Source: Hydractinia symbiolongicarpus (Eukaryota; Cnidaria; Hydrozoa; Anthoathecata; Hydractiniidae). From it: a DNA stretch of 64,000 bases. The DNA lies in assembly GCF_029227915.1 (NCBI RefSeq), contig NC_079880.1:9325501-9389500 (forward strand). The letters are read 5' to 3'. The position numbers were made by a program, and so were the translations under genes. The notes beneath the pieces are model-generated. The model did not search any database. It had not been told where the DNA came from and saw only the letters and a list, made by a program, of their open reading frames with translations. Shown here piece after piece: positions 1 through 12,010 of the stretch (position 1 is the stretch's first letter; every line of letters starts with the position of its first letter).

Positions 1-191
1 AAAATTAATCCACAACATTGCTCGTTTGTAGGCACGCGGAGAATTTAAAGAGATTTGGCAAACTTCCATCAGCAATAAATGCTACGTCGGATATTTACGT
101 AAATACCATTAAACTGGGTATTATCTCCGATTAATTTCATGTTATATTCGTTTCATACCAGTAATTGGTGACATCACTCTCTCCGATAATG

Positions 192-198
192 TATAAAA
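192..198 (+). promoter_or_regulatory. Candidate TATA box of gene copy 1
   Basis: TATAAAA lies 58 bp upstream of the ATG at 256, a plausible core-promoter distance. The equivalent positions in copies 2 (about 21181, TGTATTACC) and 3 (about 43170, ATTATATTAGC) lack a clean TATA, so the copies may differ in core promoter. No transcript evidence is available. Confidence 0.45.
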
Positions 199-228
199 AT
201 CGGTTAGAAACGCCTTCACTTGTCGTCA

Positions 229-240
229 AAGTTTACAGAG
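229..240 (+). promoter_or_regulatory. Conserved pyrimidine-AG site just upstream of the start codon
   Basis: A TTTACAG/TTTTCAG followed by AGTATCACCACGTAAATATG-like sequence precedes the ATG in all three copies (AG at 237-238, 21229-21230, 43221-43222). It looks like a 3' splice acceptor 17-18 bases before the start codon. It could accept a spliced leader or end a 5'UTR intron. The TATA box close upstream argues against a normal intron in copy 1. It remains a candidate only. Confidence 0.3.
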
Positions 241-255
241 TATCACCACGTAAAT

Positions 256-2777
256 ATGTTCACAAGGGTAATCCTTTTACTGGCTGTTTCACAGGTGAGA
301 AGTTCTACAACAGAATTAATGTAAACTAACGAATGAAATGCTAGTAGATATTGGTGATAGTTATGCAATTTAGAAATGATTTTTTGAATTGTTTAAATTT
401 TCACTGACTTTTTTAGTTCCACGCTAGGTAAAAACTATTGGCCACATCAATATTTAAACTTCTTTAAAATTACTCAGACGCATGTTCGTTAAGTTGCAAT
501 GCAATGTCTTTCTTAGACTTGTGTAAGAATTTACAACAATTTTATAAAATGTAAGAGTAAGTGTTGCGTGATAAAACAGTAATCATTTTGTTATGAGAAG
601 AAATTACAAAAGAATTAAACTTGCAATAAATAACAATACCAACATGTGTGCGTTTAGTTATTTAGCACTTTTACAATTTATTGCTGATTGTATCCGTTGC
701 CATACTGTTACTTATCAGACTATTCATAAAAATTGCGCAATTTATTTCCTTAATAAGTATTACGCTTTGTTAGCCCGTGGAGAGTTTCACGGGAAATCGC
801 CTGTCGTACATGTTTCCCACGTCGTCCTTATTTCATACACTTGAACGAGGTTTATTACTATAACCATACGTTAGTACCCCATGGAAAGTTATACATATAA
901 TATCATTTTTGTCTAAAAGATTCTCGGTTTTTAATCTGATTTACAGACAGACAACATGTATTATGATTTAAACAAGTCAGTAGCCCGTATATGATCCCAA
1001 GGGTTAGCACGTCCTTTATTTACGCATTTCGTGTTTCTGTAACACGACATTTCATCCACCTACAAAATATACTAGTATGTGATACTAGTGTTATTAAAAG
1101 GATTAATGTGCATAACTTTTTACTTTATAGGTTGTCCAGGGAGAAAAAATTTACAGTTTGGTGCCATTCAACACTGCCAATGCCGCAACTAACAAAGCTT
1201 TCTTCCAAGTAATTCTACAATCGGATAACGACGACTATAAATTCTCTTCGACTGATTTTAATAACATTTTATTTGCAATGAGCGAGTGCAATCTACAGGA
1301 GGGATCCATTTGCCACACAAATAAAGTTATTAATTGGAAATTAAAAAACAAAATCACCATAATCATGGAACATAACAAATATAACATGAAAGTTGTCGGA
1401 ATTGGGTTTTCCCTAAAAGCTTCCAAAACACAAAGAAGGAGAAGAAGACGAAGTAATAAAGACAGATTAGTACACGTTATAATCCGAATACGAAGGTCTG
1501 GCGAGATATTCTTTAAAAATGGTGAAGGTAGCTACAGGAATAAAACTTTTACTTCGCTTGATAACAACAATTCAACTGGTGAGTAGAAACATGGCTATTT
1601 AAAGTTAACTGTCTAAACATTTTTTGATCTACAAAGCTCTGAATCCTTTCGTTTGATTTGACAAAATTTCATCATCTTTTGAGGACTATATTTTTTTTAT
1701 CTAACCTGCACTTACATTTCTTGCTGACCAAAATTCTTCATCTGTTTTAACCGATCAACGGTTTTCTGCAGTTAAGTTTTCGGTGATATTTATTCTTTAT
1801 CTTTTTGGTGCGTTGACAATCAAAATACCTCAAAAACAGATAGATATTATATATTAAAAGAAGAATTTTTTAAACTTCCTTGCATGTATTATATATTTCA
1901 TCAATTCACCAAGCATATACATTCAAAACAATGGTTTTTTCTATCCATGTTTTTTAAGTAGTTTTTGCCCTAGAAAAAAATTTCCCGGCTAATTTCTTTA
2001 TAAGTTGATAAAACTCTGGCAATAAAAAGTGCCCAGGTATGCCATTTTTTTTGAATTTTTATTTTGGCTTTTTCTTTGCCGTTAACATAAGGTTTATTTC
2101 AAAGGTTTATGAACTTTCAAACTGTTTATTATTTTCTATCGCAATCAGCTTGGTTGAAAAAAAACACAATGAAATAACCAACCCATCGAATGATTTACAT
2201 TTTACATCCACAAAATTACAATATTATTCACTTAAGCGTTCTAGTATATAAAATCAGTCACTTATTTAATAATAACACTTGCTTTCCTTATTATTTTCTT
2301 GTAAAAAACTCATATAAAAGTATCGTTCAGCAAAAATGAAGTGAAGTAAAGCCATATTAACTATGCCCATGGAAAAATCCAGTCAACATCTAAGAAAGGC
2401 AGTCACTCTTTATCGACTATAGCACAGCTTCGAATGTTTTTCTTCATTTAGGTGGAATAAATACTTCTGGAAATGGCTACTACAAACGGTGTTTGGTAAA
2501 TGGTGTGTGGGTATTATGTCTCGGAACATGGACACCCAGACCAACCACTACCTGTCCGACTGGATTTACATGTTATGGTCGGGTCACCGGTGTTAAAAAG
2601 AAGGTTGTTTTATCAAAAAAATTGTCAAGCCAACCAGGAAAAAATGATTCACACAAAAATCAGAAAATCATGCGTAAACGGAGAAGCTTCCGACCCACGT
2701 TACCTGCACTGACAGTGAAACAAACCTTAACGCATTTAACTGTAGGTTTGAAATCTATACTACTTATCGTTAGATAA
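256..2777 (+). CDS. Secreted basic CBM19-like protein, copy 1 (three exons)
   Basis: Exons 256-294, 1131-1578 and 2452-2777 join in frame (39+448+326 nt = 270 aa plus TAA); donors are GTGAGA and GTGAGT, acceptors TATAG and TTTAG. Exon 1 encodes a signal peptide (MFTRVILLLAVSQ) continued by VVQG in exon 2. Residues 18-110 form an unrecognised domain with Cys66 and Cys74; six arginines sit at 115-120, followed by N-glycosylation sequons (NKT, NST, NTS). Exon 3 has four cysteines (176, 185, 197, 203) in a G-Y-Y-x-x-C-x-x-N-G-x-W-V ... C-P-x-G-x-x-C-Y pattern resembling CBM19 chitin-binding modules, then basic stretches and RKRR at 237-240. R6 and RKRR could be proprotein-convertase sites. The family name is unknown to me; chitin or matrix binding is inference. 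Paralogues lie at 21248 and 43240. Confidence 0.75.
295..1130 (+). repeat. Intron 1 of copy 1 with old Helitron relics
   Basis: Two degenerate minus-strand Helitron fragments are visible. At about 768-800 there is a GTTAGCCCGTGGA...TTCACGGG hairpin followed by 'tcgcctgtcgtac'. At about 975-1105 there is GTCAGTAGCCCGT...'ttcgtgtttctgtaacac'...ttattaaaagg. Both match the intact 188-bp Helitron at 45222-45409. The same relics occur in copies 2 (about 21760-22065) and 3 (about 43670-43960), so they predate the duplication. Confidence 0.6.
1579..2451 (+). other. Intron 2 of copy 1
   Basis: AT-rich intron between GTGAGT and TTTAG. It contains the ancestral TTAA (about 1748-1751) that is the empty site of the TTAA element in copy 3, and it lacks the (ATT)n-ended insertion seen in copies 2 and 3. 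I see no coding sequence in it. Confidence 0.7.
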
Positions 2778-4492
2778 TGTGTAAATATTTCAAGTAAGCC
2801 AATTTAATCGATGTTTAATACTATGTGTGCAGTCTGTAATACTAAAATTAATCTGAGCCACAGTGTGTCGTGTAAGTCCACATTGTATAAATTAAAGAAA
2901 TTAATAAGTACAATCTGGTGAATTTTCTCTTTGTGAGAAGCACGAGATTGAACATCAAGCGTAATGTTTCTTAATTACATAACTATGTAAAAATGGCCCT
3001 ATCAGCGCTTAAACTTAATTTCAACTTTAAGCATATGACAATCTCATGTTAGTATATTCGCGTATATATTGTTTATATATTTATCGAAAACTCATTATAG
3101 AATAACTTCCTTTTACCGGACACCTTTTGCACAACAAACTCCTTTCTCAGAACTGGTAAAATCTGTGTTAAACTCTCTAAAGAATACGTCCATGTGAGGG
3201 ACATTTTATGAAGACGTGTTTTCAGAGTTCCAATTTACATTACGTCCGAGAACTAACCTCTCTATGACAGCCGGGCCTAAAATGAGTCATGAAAATTCCT
3301 AAAAAAATAAATGTCTTGATGTTCTAGCAAACAACGATATCTTTAAATCCTCCTGCAAAGCTTAGAGAAAAAGAAGTTGAAATAATTCTTTTATCACATA
3401 TCAGGTGCCACTCTGTTTGGATAGTAATGTGAATCTCAAGAATAAAAAGAAAAGTATTTTGAAGTTAAAAAAAATACGTAATGACCAACTTTGTAAGGTC
3501 CACAACCCTAAATTCCAACAACGCTTCAAAATTCTTCTGGTTCAACATTGGTCAATAATGATAATTATAATAAAAAAGTTTATTTTTGATCAAATCATTC
3601 GAGTTTTTTATCATTAGGCAATTCATTTTACCTCATGCTGTGTGTGCAAAGTTCCCTTTTTTCTTAGGCGCTTCAAATCACTTTCCAAGTAAACTATCGA
3701 GGGGTCGTGTCAAACTCCAACCAGTAAACATGAGAATAAGAAGCCAGTTGTCTGTTGAGATAATGTCATAAAATATCCTAGATTATAGTTCTTAATTGTG
3801 TGGCCAGCGAAAGTTTTTAATGGCTTAAATGAATCTAGTTGGGATTCTTTATGAATTATTCCTTCTTTTTTGGGAGATCAGTTTCATATTCATATTACCG
3901 TGCATCAGATAATGCTGGTACATATACATATAAGAAAATACAACAAGTTGAGCATTTCTTTGTATACGATGTTAGAGCTATATAACAAATTTGTGCAAAT
4001 GATACTTCAGAAAAACTAGACATTAATATTCATAAAAAAGTCAATTTATAGTTATAGTAACGGCTCATGATTGATACTATTAAGCCATAGTTTTGGTAAC
4101 AGGGAAATTAGAAAGCATCTAATGGAATAACTACTAACTTTATTGCAGTAATTCATCGTTGCCCTGACATTCTGTTATACATAGCAACAAAAATAAACTT
4201 GCATCGAGCTGCATGCAAAGTAATTAAAACTTAAATACCACGAATATATCATACCTTACTTTGCTAAAAATAGAGCCTTAATTAAAGATTTTTTTTTGTT
4301 TTTATCAAACAGCGTAAAATATGCCACGAAATATAAACAAATTTCGCAGAATATTGAATTTCTGCCGATTTCTGCTGTCATATTTACTGGAGAAATTAAA
4401 TTTTAGAATCTAAACATTGACCCTTGACACAGTGATTTAGCTATGGTTAAAACTTAAAACACGAAAGACTTAAAGTGGACTTTTATATTAAA
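2778..4492. other. 3' flank of gene copy 1
   Basis: AT-rich DNA shared with copy 2 (23840-25020) and partly with copy 3 (60246-60845). It probably includes the 3'UTR, but no clear AATAAA signal is placed near the stop. No ORF here is conserved between copies. Confidence 0.6.
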
Positions 4493-5342
4493 CTAGTTGA
4501 TAAAGTCCGTTGAAAAATCCACTGAGGCAGGATAAAAATGAATAAGAAGCGTCAATTAAATTTTGATAACGTCAGCAACCCATCCACTAAAATAAATTTA
4601 GAATTTTGTTTTCACGTTGCCTCTATTGTGGAGAGCTTTAAGCGCTGATCAAGAAAATGTATATGAACTGATCGAAAAAATATGTATAATCATTTGCTTT
4701 TGATGAGCGATTAATGAGTTATAAGAGTTTAAAAATTTTGCTGACGTCAGCAATGGCTCAAACGCTGATTAAGAAAATGTATATAATCATGTGTTTTTGA
4801 TGAATGGTTAAGGAAATGTAAGGGTTTTAAATTTCTGGGACGTCAGCAAAGAGCAGTCAAAGCACAAAAAAATTTATTTTAGAAGTTAGTATACCTGTTC
4901 CCTACATCGTAAAGATTTTGAAACGCTGATCAAGAAAATGTATAGGATCCTGTATTTTTGAAGAACGGTTGCCGAGATATTGGGGTTTGAAGGTTTTTTG
5001 ATGACGTCATCAACCCGTTCATTCCAAAACGGATTCGGGGACAAAGGTTTGGGAAACATACCCAAATTGGTCCCAGGTGGTCCCTAGTTACCCACGCGGT
5101 GAAAAAACATTGACGTCACCACCTCGTTTCCAAGTTATTTGGCCTCTAAGTTTTAGGTGCACTGTAATGGATTCATTAATTTAATATAGGATATTGACGT
5201 TAAGGTAGTGTTATTTTCGTCGCGCCTTAACGTCAGAAAATATAACATATTAGACATAAGTTTTTCGGCGACATCAAAGGAAAATGACGATATCCACTTT
5301 GCCTGTTACAAACAAACACAGTCTCAGTATTATTATAAGAGA
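4493..5342 (-). mobile_element. Non-autonomous Helitron B, 850 bp
   Basis: On the minus strand it starts TCTCTTATAATAATACTGAG and ends with a hairpin followed by CTAG|T, as Helitrons do (5'-TC...hairpin...CTRR-3', insertion between A and T). On the plus strand it reads A|CTAGTTGATAAAGTCC with TTGAAAAATCCAC near the end. It has no coding sequence. It abuts element C head to tail with no spacer and is related to Helitron G at 55718-56420. Confidence 0.75.
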
Positions 5343-5932
5343 CTAGTCGATAAAGCCCGCGGAGAAATCCACTTAGGCAGGAAAATATGAAGAAGAAGCG
5401 TCATTCGAATTTTGATCACGTCAGCAACCCATCCACAAAAAAAAGGAACCTTGTTTTCACGAGTTGCCTCTATCGTGTACAGCTTAAACTGCTGATCAAG
5501 AAAATGTATATGATCATGTTTTCTTGACGAACGGTTAAGAAGATATAAAGGTTTAAAAATTTTGCTTACGTCAGCAATGGCCAGTCAAAACCTTAAAAAT
5601 TTTTTTTAGAAATTTGTATACCTGTGTCCTTCATCGTATAGATCTTGAAACGCTGATAAAGAAAAGTCCCAGGTAGTCCCTAGTTACCCACGCAGGAGAT
5701 GACGTCAGTTATTTCCACCCGTTTTCAAGTTATTAAGCCTTGAATTTATAAGTGCAATGCAATGGCTTCACTAATCTTAATATACTTTCCTTTGACGTCA
5801 ATATTGCTTTAACGTCAAAGTTTGCTAATTTACAGAACAAATTTATAGGCCATGTTTTATAGACTTTATCAAAGAAATTTTATCGACTTTGCAAAAATGA
5901 CAGACAGACAGAACTGGCATATTATTATAGAG
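5343..5932 (-). mobile_element. Non-autonomous Helitron C, 590 bp
   Basis: Plus strand CTAGTCGATAAAGCCCGCGG through GACAGACAGACAG...TATTATTATAGAG. This is the reverse complement of TC-start and CTAG-end termini, with a 3' subterminal hairpin (GCGGAGAAATCCAC, slightly degenerate). It shares most of its body with element B, including 'gacgtcagcaa' blocks. Its start directly joins the end of B. Confidence 0.72.
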
Positions 5933-8692
5933 TTAAAACCTCAAAAATCTCCACCGTGGTTTAAGTTTCAAACTTAAAGCAGAAATCAACATCTCTTACA
6001 TTTGTTAATGTACGATATGCCAAAATAACTGGATAGCTTCGGATTCCGCCGTCCCCTTTCGATCTTTTCTAAAAAAACTCTTTCTTTCTCAGCTGCATGG
6101 TTAGGATACTATCTAAATTTTAATATTAAACTATAAAGCACCTGTATGTCGAATGTTTAGTTCCCATACTTTTCGGAGATGTGGGTATTGGCTGTTATTC
6201 AAAACTACCCCCAAAATGTCTGTGAAAGCTTATAATCGGGAAATTATTATAAAATTGTGTAAGTTTTAGGCACGTGATTAATCCGATGGCTAACATAAGA
6301 ATACATTTATTGCTGACATATTGCTTTTTTATGGCGTTTCGGAAGTGTACAAGTTTGGGTCAATTTGAACTAATTATTAAAAAAAAGTTATTAAATTCGC
6401 ACACCCAACTCCTCCCGGTGATAATATGTTTAAAAAACCTCGTACCGAATAGGGGTAAAGGATGTCAGCGTGTGATATTCTGCATCAATTTTTAACCTCT
6501 TTAATCACTCTCTTTTAGTTCGATTTGCAACGCCCATATTATTTTATCTAGCTATAATTTCTTCCAATAATTTATTTCCAAAATAGCCTATAAAGTTAAC
6601 AGCAGCAGGTGTACAGTTTTACTGTACGTTTTAGATAAAAGGTTATTTTATTAATAAAAATAAAGGAATGTATAACAACAGAAAAATATAATGCCATGTT
6701 GCAGTAAAATAATTATGAAGGAAAAATAGCTATTTGGGGTAGGGATGTACACTAAGGAATAAAAAGTATGAAGGATGATAAATCGAGACAGGGAATACAA
6801 ATTAGGGAGAAAGGTTTAAAAATTAGGGAAGGATCACATGTTTGGTCAAGAAAGAACACGTGGTAAAGGTTAATTCGCATTTTAACATTCTTTTTCGAGA
6901 AAGTTTTTCTTAAAACATTACTTTATTAAATGTGCATGCAGAACGTGCTTGAGATATATTTCCACTGTTTTAACAGTAATGCCCACACAACGTCTGTTAG
7001 TAGTTTTTAAAGAAATTTTTACGTAAGTGAATGACGTTCACATTCTTGCAATTGCTCACAACGTGCCTTTAATTGCATTGTTTTGAGCAGTTGCTTTCTA
7101 ATCATTAACAACCACAATAATTAGTCACTTTGAGCATGGGAGGTATTCCTCATTGTTAAGGAATTTTTTTTCATTAACTTGTCAACCTTATATTATTTAC
7201 AATTTTAAGCCCGCCATTCCCCCAAAATCAATGTTGTAAATTGGTTATTCTTATTTGATTTGATTTGATGGAGGAAGCAATACTTCAAGGGGATGACAGG
7301 AGAGCAATATTGACTTTTTAATCAAATTTTCCTAAATATTTGTGTCAAGGTTGTATACTTGTCAAAGTGTGTATATTTTTCTTTTTTTTTGTTTTGCTAG
7401 TATACACTGTCGCATTGCATAGTCTAATACGCCATATCTCGCAGACTCATGTAAGTAGTACTAAAAGTAGTGTTGCTACATCTGAGCCATCTTCTCATGC
7501 TACGCATCAGCAAATCTGATCTCAAGAAAAACACGTGCTTCATGCAAGTTGAGTACCATTGCGAGATTATAGTTACTTTTTATATTTTCTGTAAGGTTTT
7601 TTGAGAGTATTTCATGCGAAATGACATTTGAGAATTCGTGTAAGATTTTAAGAACGTTTTTGGAAACAGTCTTTTTTGCATTTTCAGTTCAATTTTTTGG
7701 TAAAGGGCAGTATTTAATATACTAAAATATTTGCTGATGTCAATAAAATTTGAATGGCAGATATTTTCTATTGTTCTTCTGACGAAGTGGATTTTTCCAC
7801 GTACCTTATTAACTATAATCTATAATTATAGTACGACTACCAGACAAACTACCAAACCCAACATAACCAATAATCAACAAAAGCAGAGAAGTAATTATTA
7901 GTTTCGGATAAAAAGGTTATCGAGACCATGGAAGATTCGTTGCGTCGAAATACTGCATTTTTTCCCGCTAGCATCGTGAACTTCACGCAAATTTATGCTT
8001 ATGCTAAAAGCATACCGGGAAAAAAAATCCGAAAATAACCATATCTTGTAAAATAAAGTTGTAAGGAAATCTCAAGCTGTTAAAGTACTTTCAGGCTTGA
8101 CATTTCTAGTTTTCTCAATAGTTCTTACGTAAGCGTGCATCCGAGCACGGGATAATCGGATATATTTGGATTAAAAATTATTTAATGAAGATTGACAGAA
8201 GGGGCAGGGTATTTTTTAATAACCAACCGTGTCTAAAACGTTGCCATAAGCGTTTACGGACGTTGAGAATAATTAACTTATATTATTCGTATATGCGTTT
8301 GGTATGCTTTACTGTAAAAGATCATAAAAATTTTCAAGTGATCTTTATGCATTGTCGAAATTTCGCTAAACAAATGTAATTCAAATTTGACTTTGCGAAA
8401 ACAAAAGGTAAATTATAGTTCAATAAAACACACGGTTTGAACTTTAAAATTTCTGCATTTTGGCCTCAAATAATATAAAATTCTTAAGTGATTTAATTAA
8501 AACTGATACAAAATAGGATTGCAATAAAACAGGATCACACAGTTGATGAAAAAACAAATACTTAAGAAAAGAACTTTATATACAGCATAACAAAACCATG
8601 GATGTATTTTTGTCAGATTAAAAACGACTAATATTGATACGACTTCCAACTTATGCAAAAATGTTAGGGGCTTTGAGATCACAGGGTTCCTG
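5933..8692. other. Copy 1 backbone with a Helitron 3'-end relic
   Basis: Shared with copy 2 (about 26060-28036) from about 6590 on. Near 6443-6456 there is a degenerate right end (ACCGAATAGGGG) of the TTAA element family intact at 56890-57624. At 7787-7816 a plus-strand Helitron 3' end survives (hairpin GTGGATTTTTCCAC, then CTAT in place of CTAG); copy 2 has the same relic at about 27190-27220. No gene recognised. Confidence 0.55.
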
Positions 8693-8697
8693 GGAAG

Positions 8698-9010
8698 TGA
8701 AATGGCCCCTATGGGATTTCGTTTAGAGACAATTATAGTTTGTGTGTTTGAGTTGTCCCTTGTGGTGCGCTAATGTCATTGTGTGTGTTAGTCGTGCGTA
8801 TCGTAGCTGTGCAGTAATTGTTATGTTTTTGTGTCACTTTTGTGTATAAAAAGAGTTGTATTTCTGTGTAAAACAGTTGCTTAGCGTTGTGAACAGCGAG
8901 AACAGTTTACTACGGATTTTGAGGATTTGTACTTTATTATTGGAAAGAAACTGTTAAATCTTACAAAATTCTGTCTTTTTATGTAAACCGAACAACAACG
9001 CGCAGTAACA
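8698..9010 (+). repeat. BEL/Pao 5' LTR
   Basis: 313 bp beginning TGAAATGGCCCC and ending GCAGTAACA. A TATAAAAAG at about 8845 is a likely promoter. It differs from the 3' LTR by three substitutions and an 8-bp segment (TATTTCTG after AAAAGAGTTG) missing from the 3' LTR. No convincing primer-binding site directly follows; a TGG at about 9031 is a weak candidate. Confidence 0.93.
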
Positions 9011-9245
9011 TAGTAGTAAACTTGCTGTAGTAGTGGTTCGAGAAAATTTATACGTGGTACAGGACGTGATAAGAAGAATTTACTCTCGACAAAAAAATGA
9101 TCATCAAAGAAAGCAGAAAGATATTTCGGTGAGCAAATACAACAATTTTCTTTTAGTTTATCCGAAACAGAAGTCAGCGACTAAAACATCCTTCGTTTTT
9201 ATTTCACGCCTGGTCACCAAACCCCTGACGTCACCTTATCTCCAT

Positions 9246-10312
9246 CATATCCACATTTCGACGTGCTGTAATCTTGGTATTCCCGTGGTCCTGTGCTGTA
9301 GTGAGGCAATTTGTTTGTCTCGTGTTCTTCAACCAACGTTCATTTGGTTCTGCTTGGTTCAAGCTGCTGTAGTCTTGGTGACGTTATCTCCGCCATATCC
9401 ACATTTCGACGTGCGGTAATCTTGGTATTCCCGTCGTCCTGTGCTGTAGTGAGGCAATTTGTTTGTCTCGTGTTCTTCAACCAACGTTCATTTGGTTCTG
9501 CTTGGTTCAAGCTGTTGTAGTCTTGGTGACGTTATCTCCGTCATATCCACATTTCGACGTGCTGCAATCTTGGTATTCCCGTCGTCCTGTGCTGTAGTGA
9601 GGCAATTTGTTTGTCTCGTGTCCTCCAACAAACGTTCATTTGGTTCTGCTTGGTTCCCAACGAACGTTCATTTGGTTCTGATTGGTTCAAGCTGTTGTAG
9701 TCTTGGTGACGTTATCTCCGTCATATCCACATTTCGACGTGCTGCAATCTTGGTATTCCCGTCGTCCTGTGCTGTAGTGAGGCAATTTGTTTGTCTCGTG
9801 TCCTCCAACAAACGTTCATTTGGTTCTGCTTGGTTCAAGCTGCTGTAGTCGTGGTGACGTTATCTCCATCATATTCACATTTTGACGTGCTGCAATCTTG
9901 TTATTCCCGTCGTCCTGTGCTGTAGTGAGGCAATTTGTTTGTCTCGTTTTCTCCAACCAACGTTCATTTGGTTCTGCTTGGTTCAAGCTGCTGTAGTCTT
10001 GGTGACGTTATCTCCGTCTTATCCACATTTCGACGTGCTGAAATCTTGGTATTCCCGTCGTCCTGTGCTGTAGTGAGGCAATTTGTTTGTCTCGTGTTCT
10101 TCAACCAACGTGCATTTGGTTTTGCTTGGTTCAGGCTGCTGTGGTCTTGGTGACGTTATCTCCGTCATATCCACATTTCGACGTGCTGCAATCTTGGTAT
10201 TCCCGTCATCCTGTGCTGTTGTGAGGCAATTCTTTGTCTCGTGTTCTCCAACCAACGTTCATTTGGTTCTGCTTGGTTCAAGCTGCTGTAGTCTTGGTGA
10301 CGTTATTTCCGT
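9246..10312 (+). repeat. 148-bp tandem repeat array in the BEL leader
   Basis: Seven units start at 9246, 9394, 9542, 9722, 9870, 10018 and 10166 and end where gag begins. The period is 148 bp except for one 180-bp unit (9542-9721) with an internal 32-bp duplication. Each unit contains a GGTGACGTTATC block with a CRE-like TGACG core. Because 148 is not a multiple of three the frame rotates, so the reading frames through it are incidental. Retroelement leaders can hold enhancers or insulators, but that role here is a guess. Confidence 0.93.
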
Positions 10313-10318
10313 CATATC

Positions 10319-12007
10319 ATGTCTTATTCAGATACTCTCCCACTTGCTCGGACTAAGAAAATGACTAGCAAGGGAAAGGAATATATATTTTCCTTGAAGG
10401 AATCTATCAAGGTGCTCCTTGAGATTGATCGACTGATTGCAGAAATGGATATTGCCTTATCGGATGAAAATTATGCCTTCATCTTTAACAACGTGGACAT
10501 CCTTGGCGTAAAACTGTCTGAATTTTAAGCTTACAGCCATGAATGTATGGCATTAGCGAATTCAGGAGAACTGAAGGAAGATTTAAATGCAGAATTGACT
10601 AGACTCGACTCTTTCAGCATCATTGTAATGATTGGCTAAAAAGAAATGAATGGGCGTGGAACCAGTATGAAAAATCAAAGCTTCATGCTGACGAAAAGAC
10701 AAATGCTCTGTTGAGAGATGACGCTCTTGGATTCACAACTCCTAAATCATCAAAGTTCCCCGTTGTTGATCGGGCAACTACCAGCCTAAAAGCTGATGTT
10801 ATTATTCACCCGAAGTCAGTTGGAAAGTCGCATAGATCGCACAGATCGCCCTCGGAACGTTCGAAAGAGACAAGATCTTCAGGTCGTTCGCAAGTATCTT
10901 CCTTGCGTAGTCGTGCTGCGGATCAAAAGGCTGAGTTAGCGCAACTGAAGACAAAGGCGTCATTTTAAGAAGCAAAACTGGAAGCTGAAGCAAGCATGAA
11001 AAGATTGGAGCTTAAAGAGCAGGTTGCCTTGGCAGAAGCAAAACTCAGCATATATGAAGAAGCCAAGGACGAAGATGAAAAAAGTCATTTCTCAAGACCA
11101 TTGGACACGGATGATGAACAAATCCGCCCACATGGGAAGTGCCAATCTTGGGTGAATAATGGTTGTATAGGTGTCATTGGCTCCGGTTATGAAGGCGCTA
11201 GAAGTCATCCAAAGTTGGTAAAGAAAATTCCCAAATTTCTTCTTGATGTGCCACAAAACACCGCGCAACCGCAAGTGGTCGATAATTCAGTTGATGTTAA
11301 CAAAGACTGGAACATCAACAATGAGCAGGAATCTCCAAACCCATTTGGAAATAACACAGAAAGGGTGTTATGCGAATTACTGCTACAGCAAAGTGCACCA
11401 GACATCAAAATTGACCCATTTAATGGAAATGTGCTTGACTTCCAATACTTCATGACCACATTTGAAGCAGTTGTTGAGACCAAGATCAAAAAGTAATAAA
11501 GGTCGATTGACTCGCCTGATCAATTACACAACTGGTGAGCCAAAAGAATTGATCAAAAGCTGTATATATGATACATCAGAACATTGCTACTCAAGAGCAA
11601 AGGATCTTCTGAAGAAAACCTACGGTGATCAATTCAGAATTGCAAATGCCTACAGAAAGGAGCTCAGAGAATGGCCCACTCTCCGTGCTGGTGATTCTGA
11701 AGCGTTCAGAAAGTTCTATACGTTCCTCATAAAATGCTACGGTGGTTTGGAGAGACAAATAAAAAGCGAACTAAACTCTCCAGAAGTCCTCAGACAACTT
11801 CAATCAAAGCTCCCACAAGCCTTGCAACAAAGATGGAATCGGACGGTTCTCAACGTCCGTCGGAAAAACCATCACGAAGCGGAGCTGAGGGATTTTGTTG
11901 ACTTCATGGAGCAAGAAACAACGCTTGAAAATGATCCCCTCTACTCTAGAGAAGCCATCAGTGAATTGAAGAATAAAAAGGATAATGACGTGAAAAACAA
12001 GAAATAA
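10319..12007 (+). pseudogene. gag: BEL/Pao gag, disrupted
   Basis: The ATG at 10319 lies right after the repeat array. The frame stops at 10526-10528, resumes one frame away by about 10640-10711, has a TAA at 10966-10968, and shifts again at about 11475-11500. The coding text shows a charged coiled-coil-like stretch (about 10920-11090), then a gag core with RGRLTRL-type and EPKELIKSCI motifs (here GRLTRLINYTTGEPKELIKS), typical of BEL gag. A TAA at 12005-12007 separates it from the zinc-knuckle region, which continues in the same frame. It would have encoded the capsid precursor. Confidence 0.85.
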
Positions 12008-12010
12008 CCA

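Noticed and set aside
593-844. 83-codon ORF conserved in copies 1 and 2 (also 21583-21834)
   Set aside because: Lies in intron 1, its 3' part is a Helitron 3'-end relic, and copy 3 is broken; conservation is explained by recent duplication.
9033-10364. Several ORFs through the BEL leader
   Set aside because: They are readings of a 148-bp repeat whose frame rotates each unit; gag starts after it.
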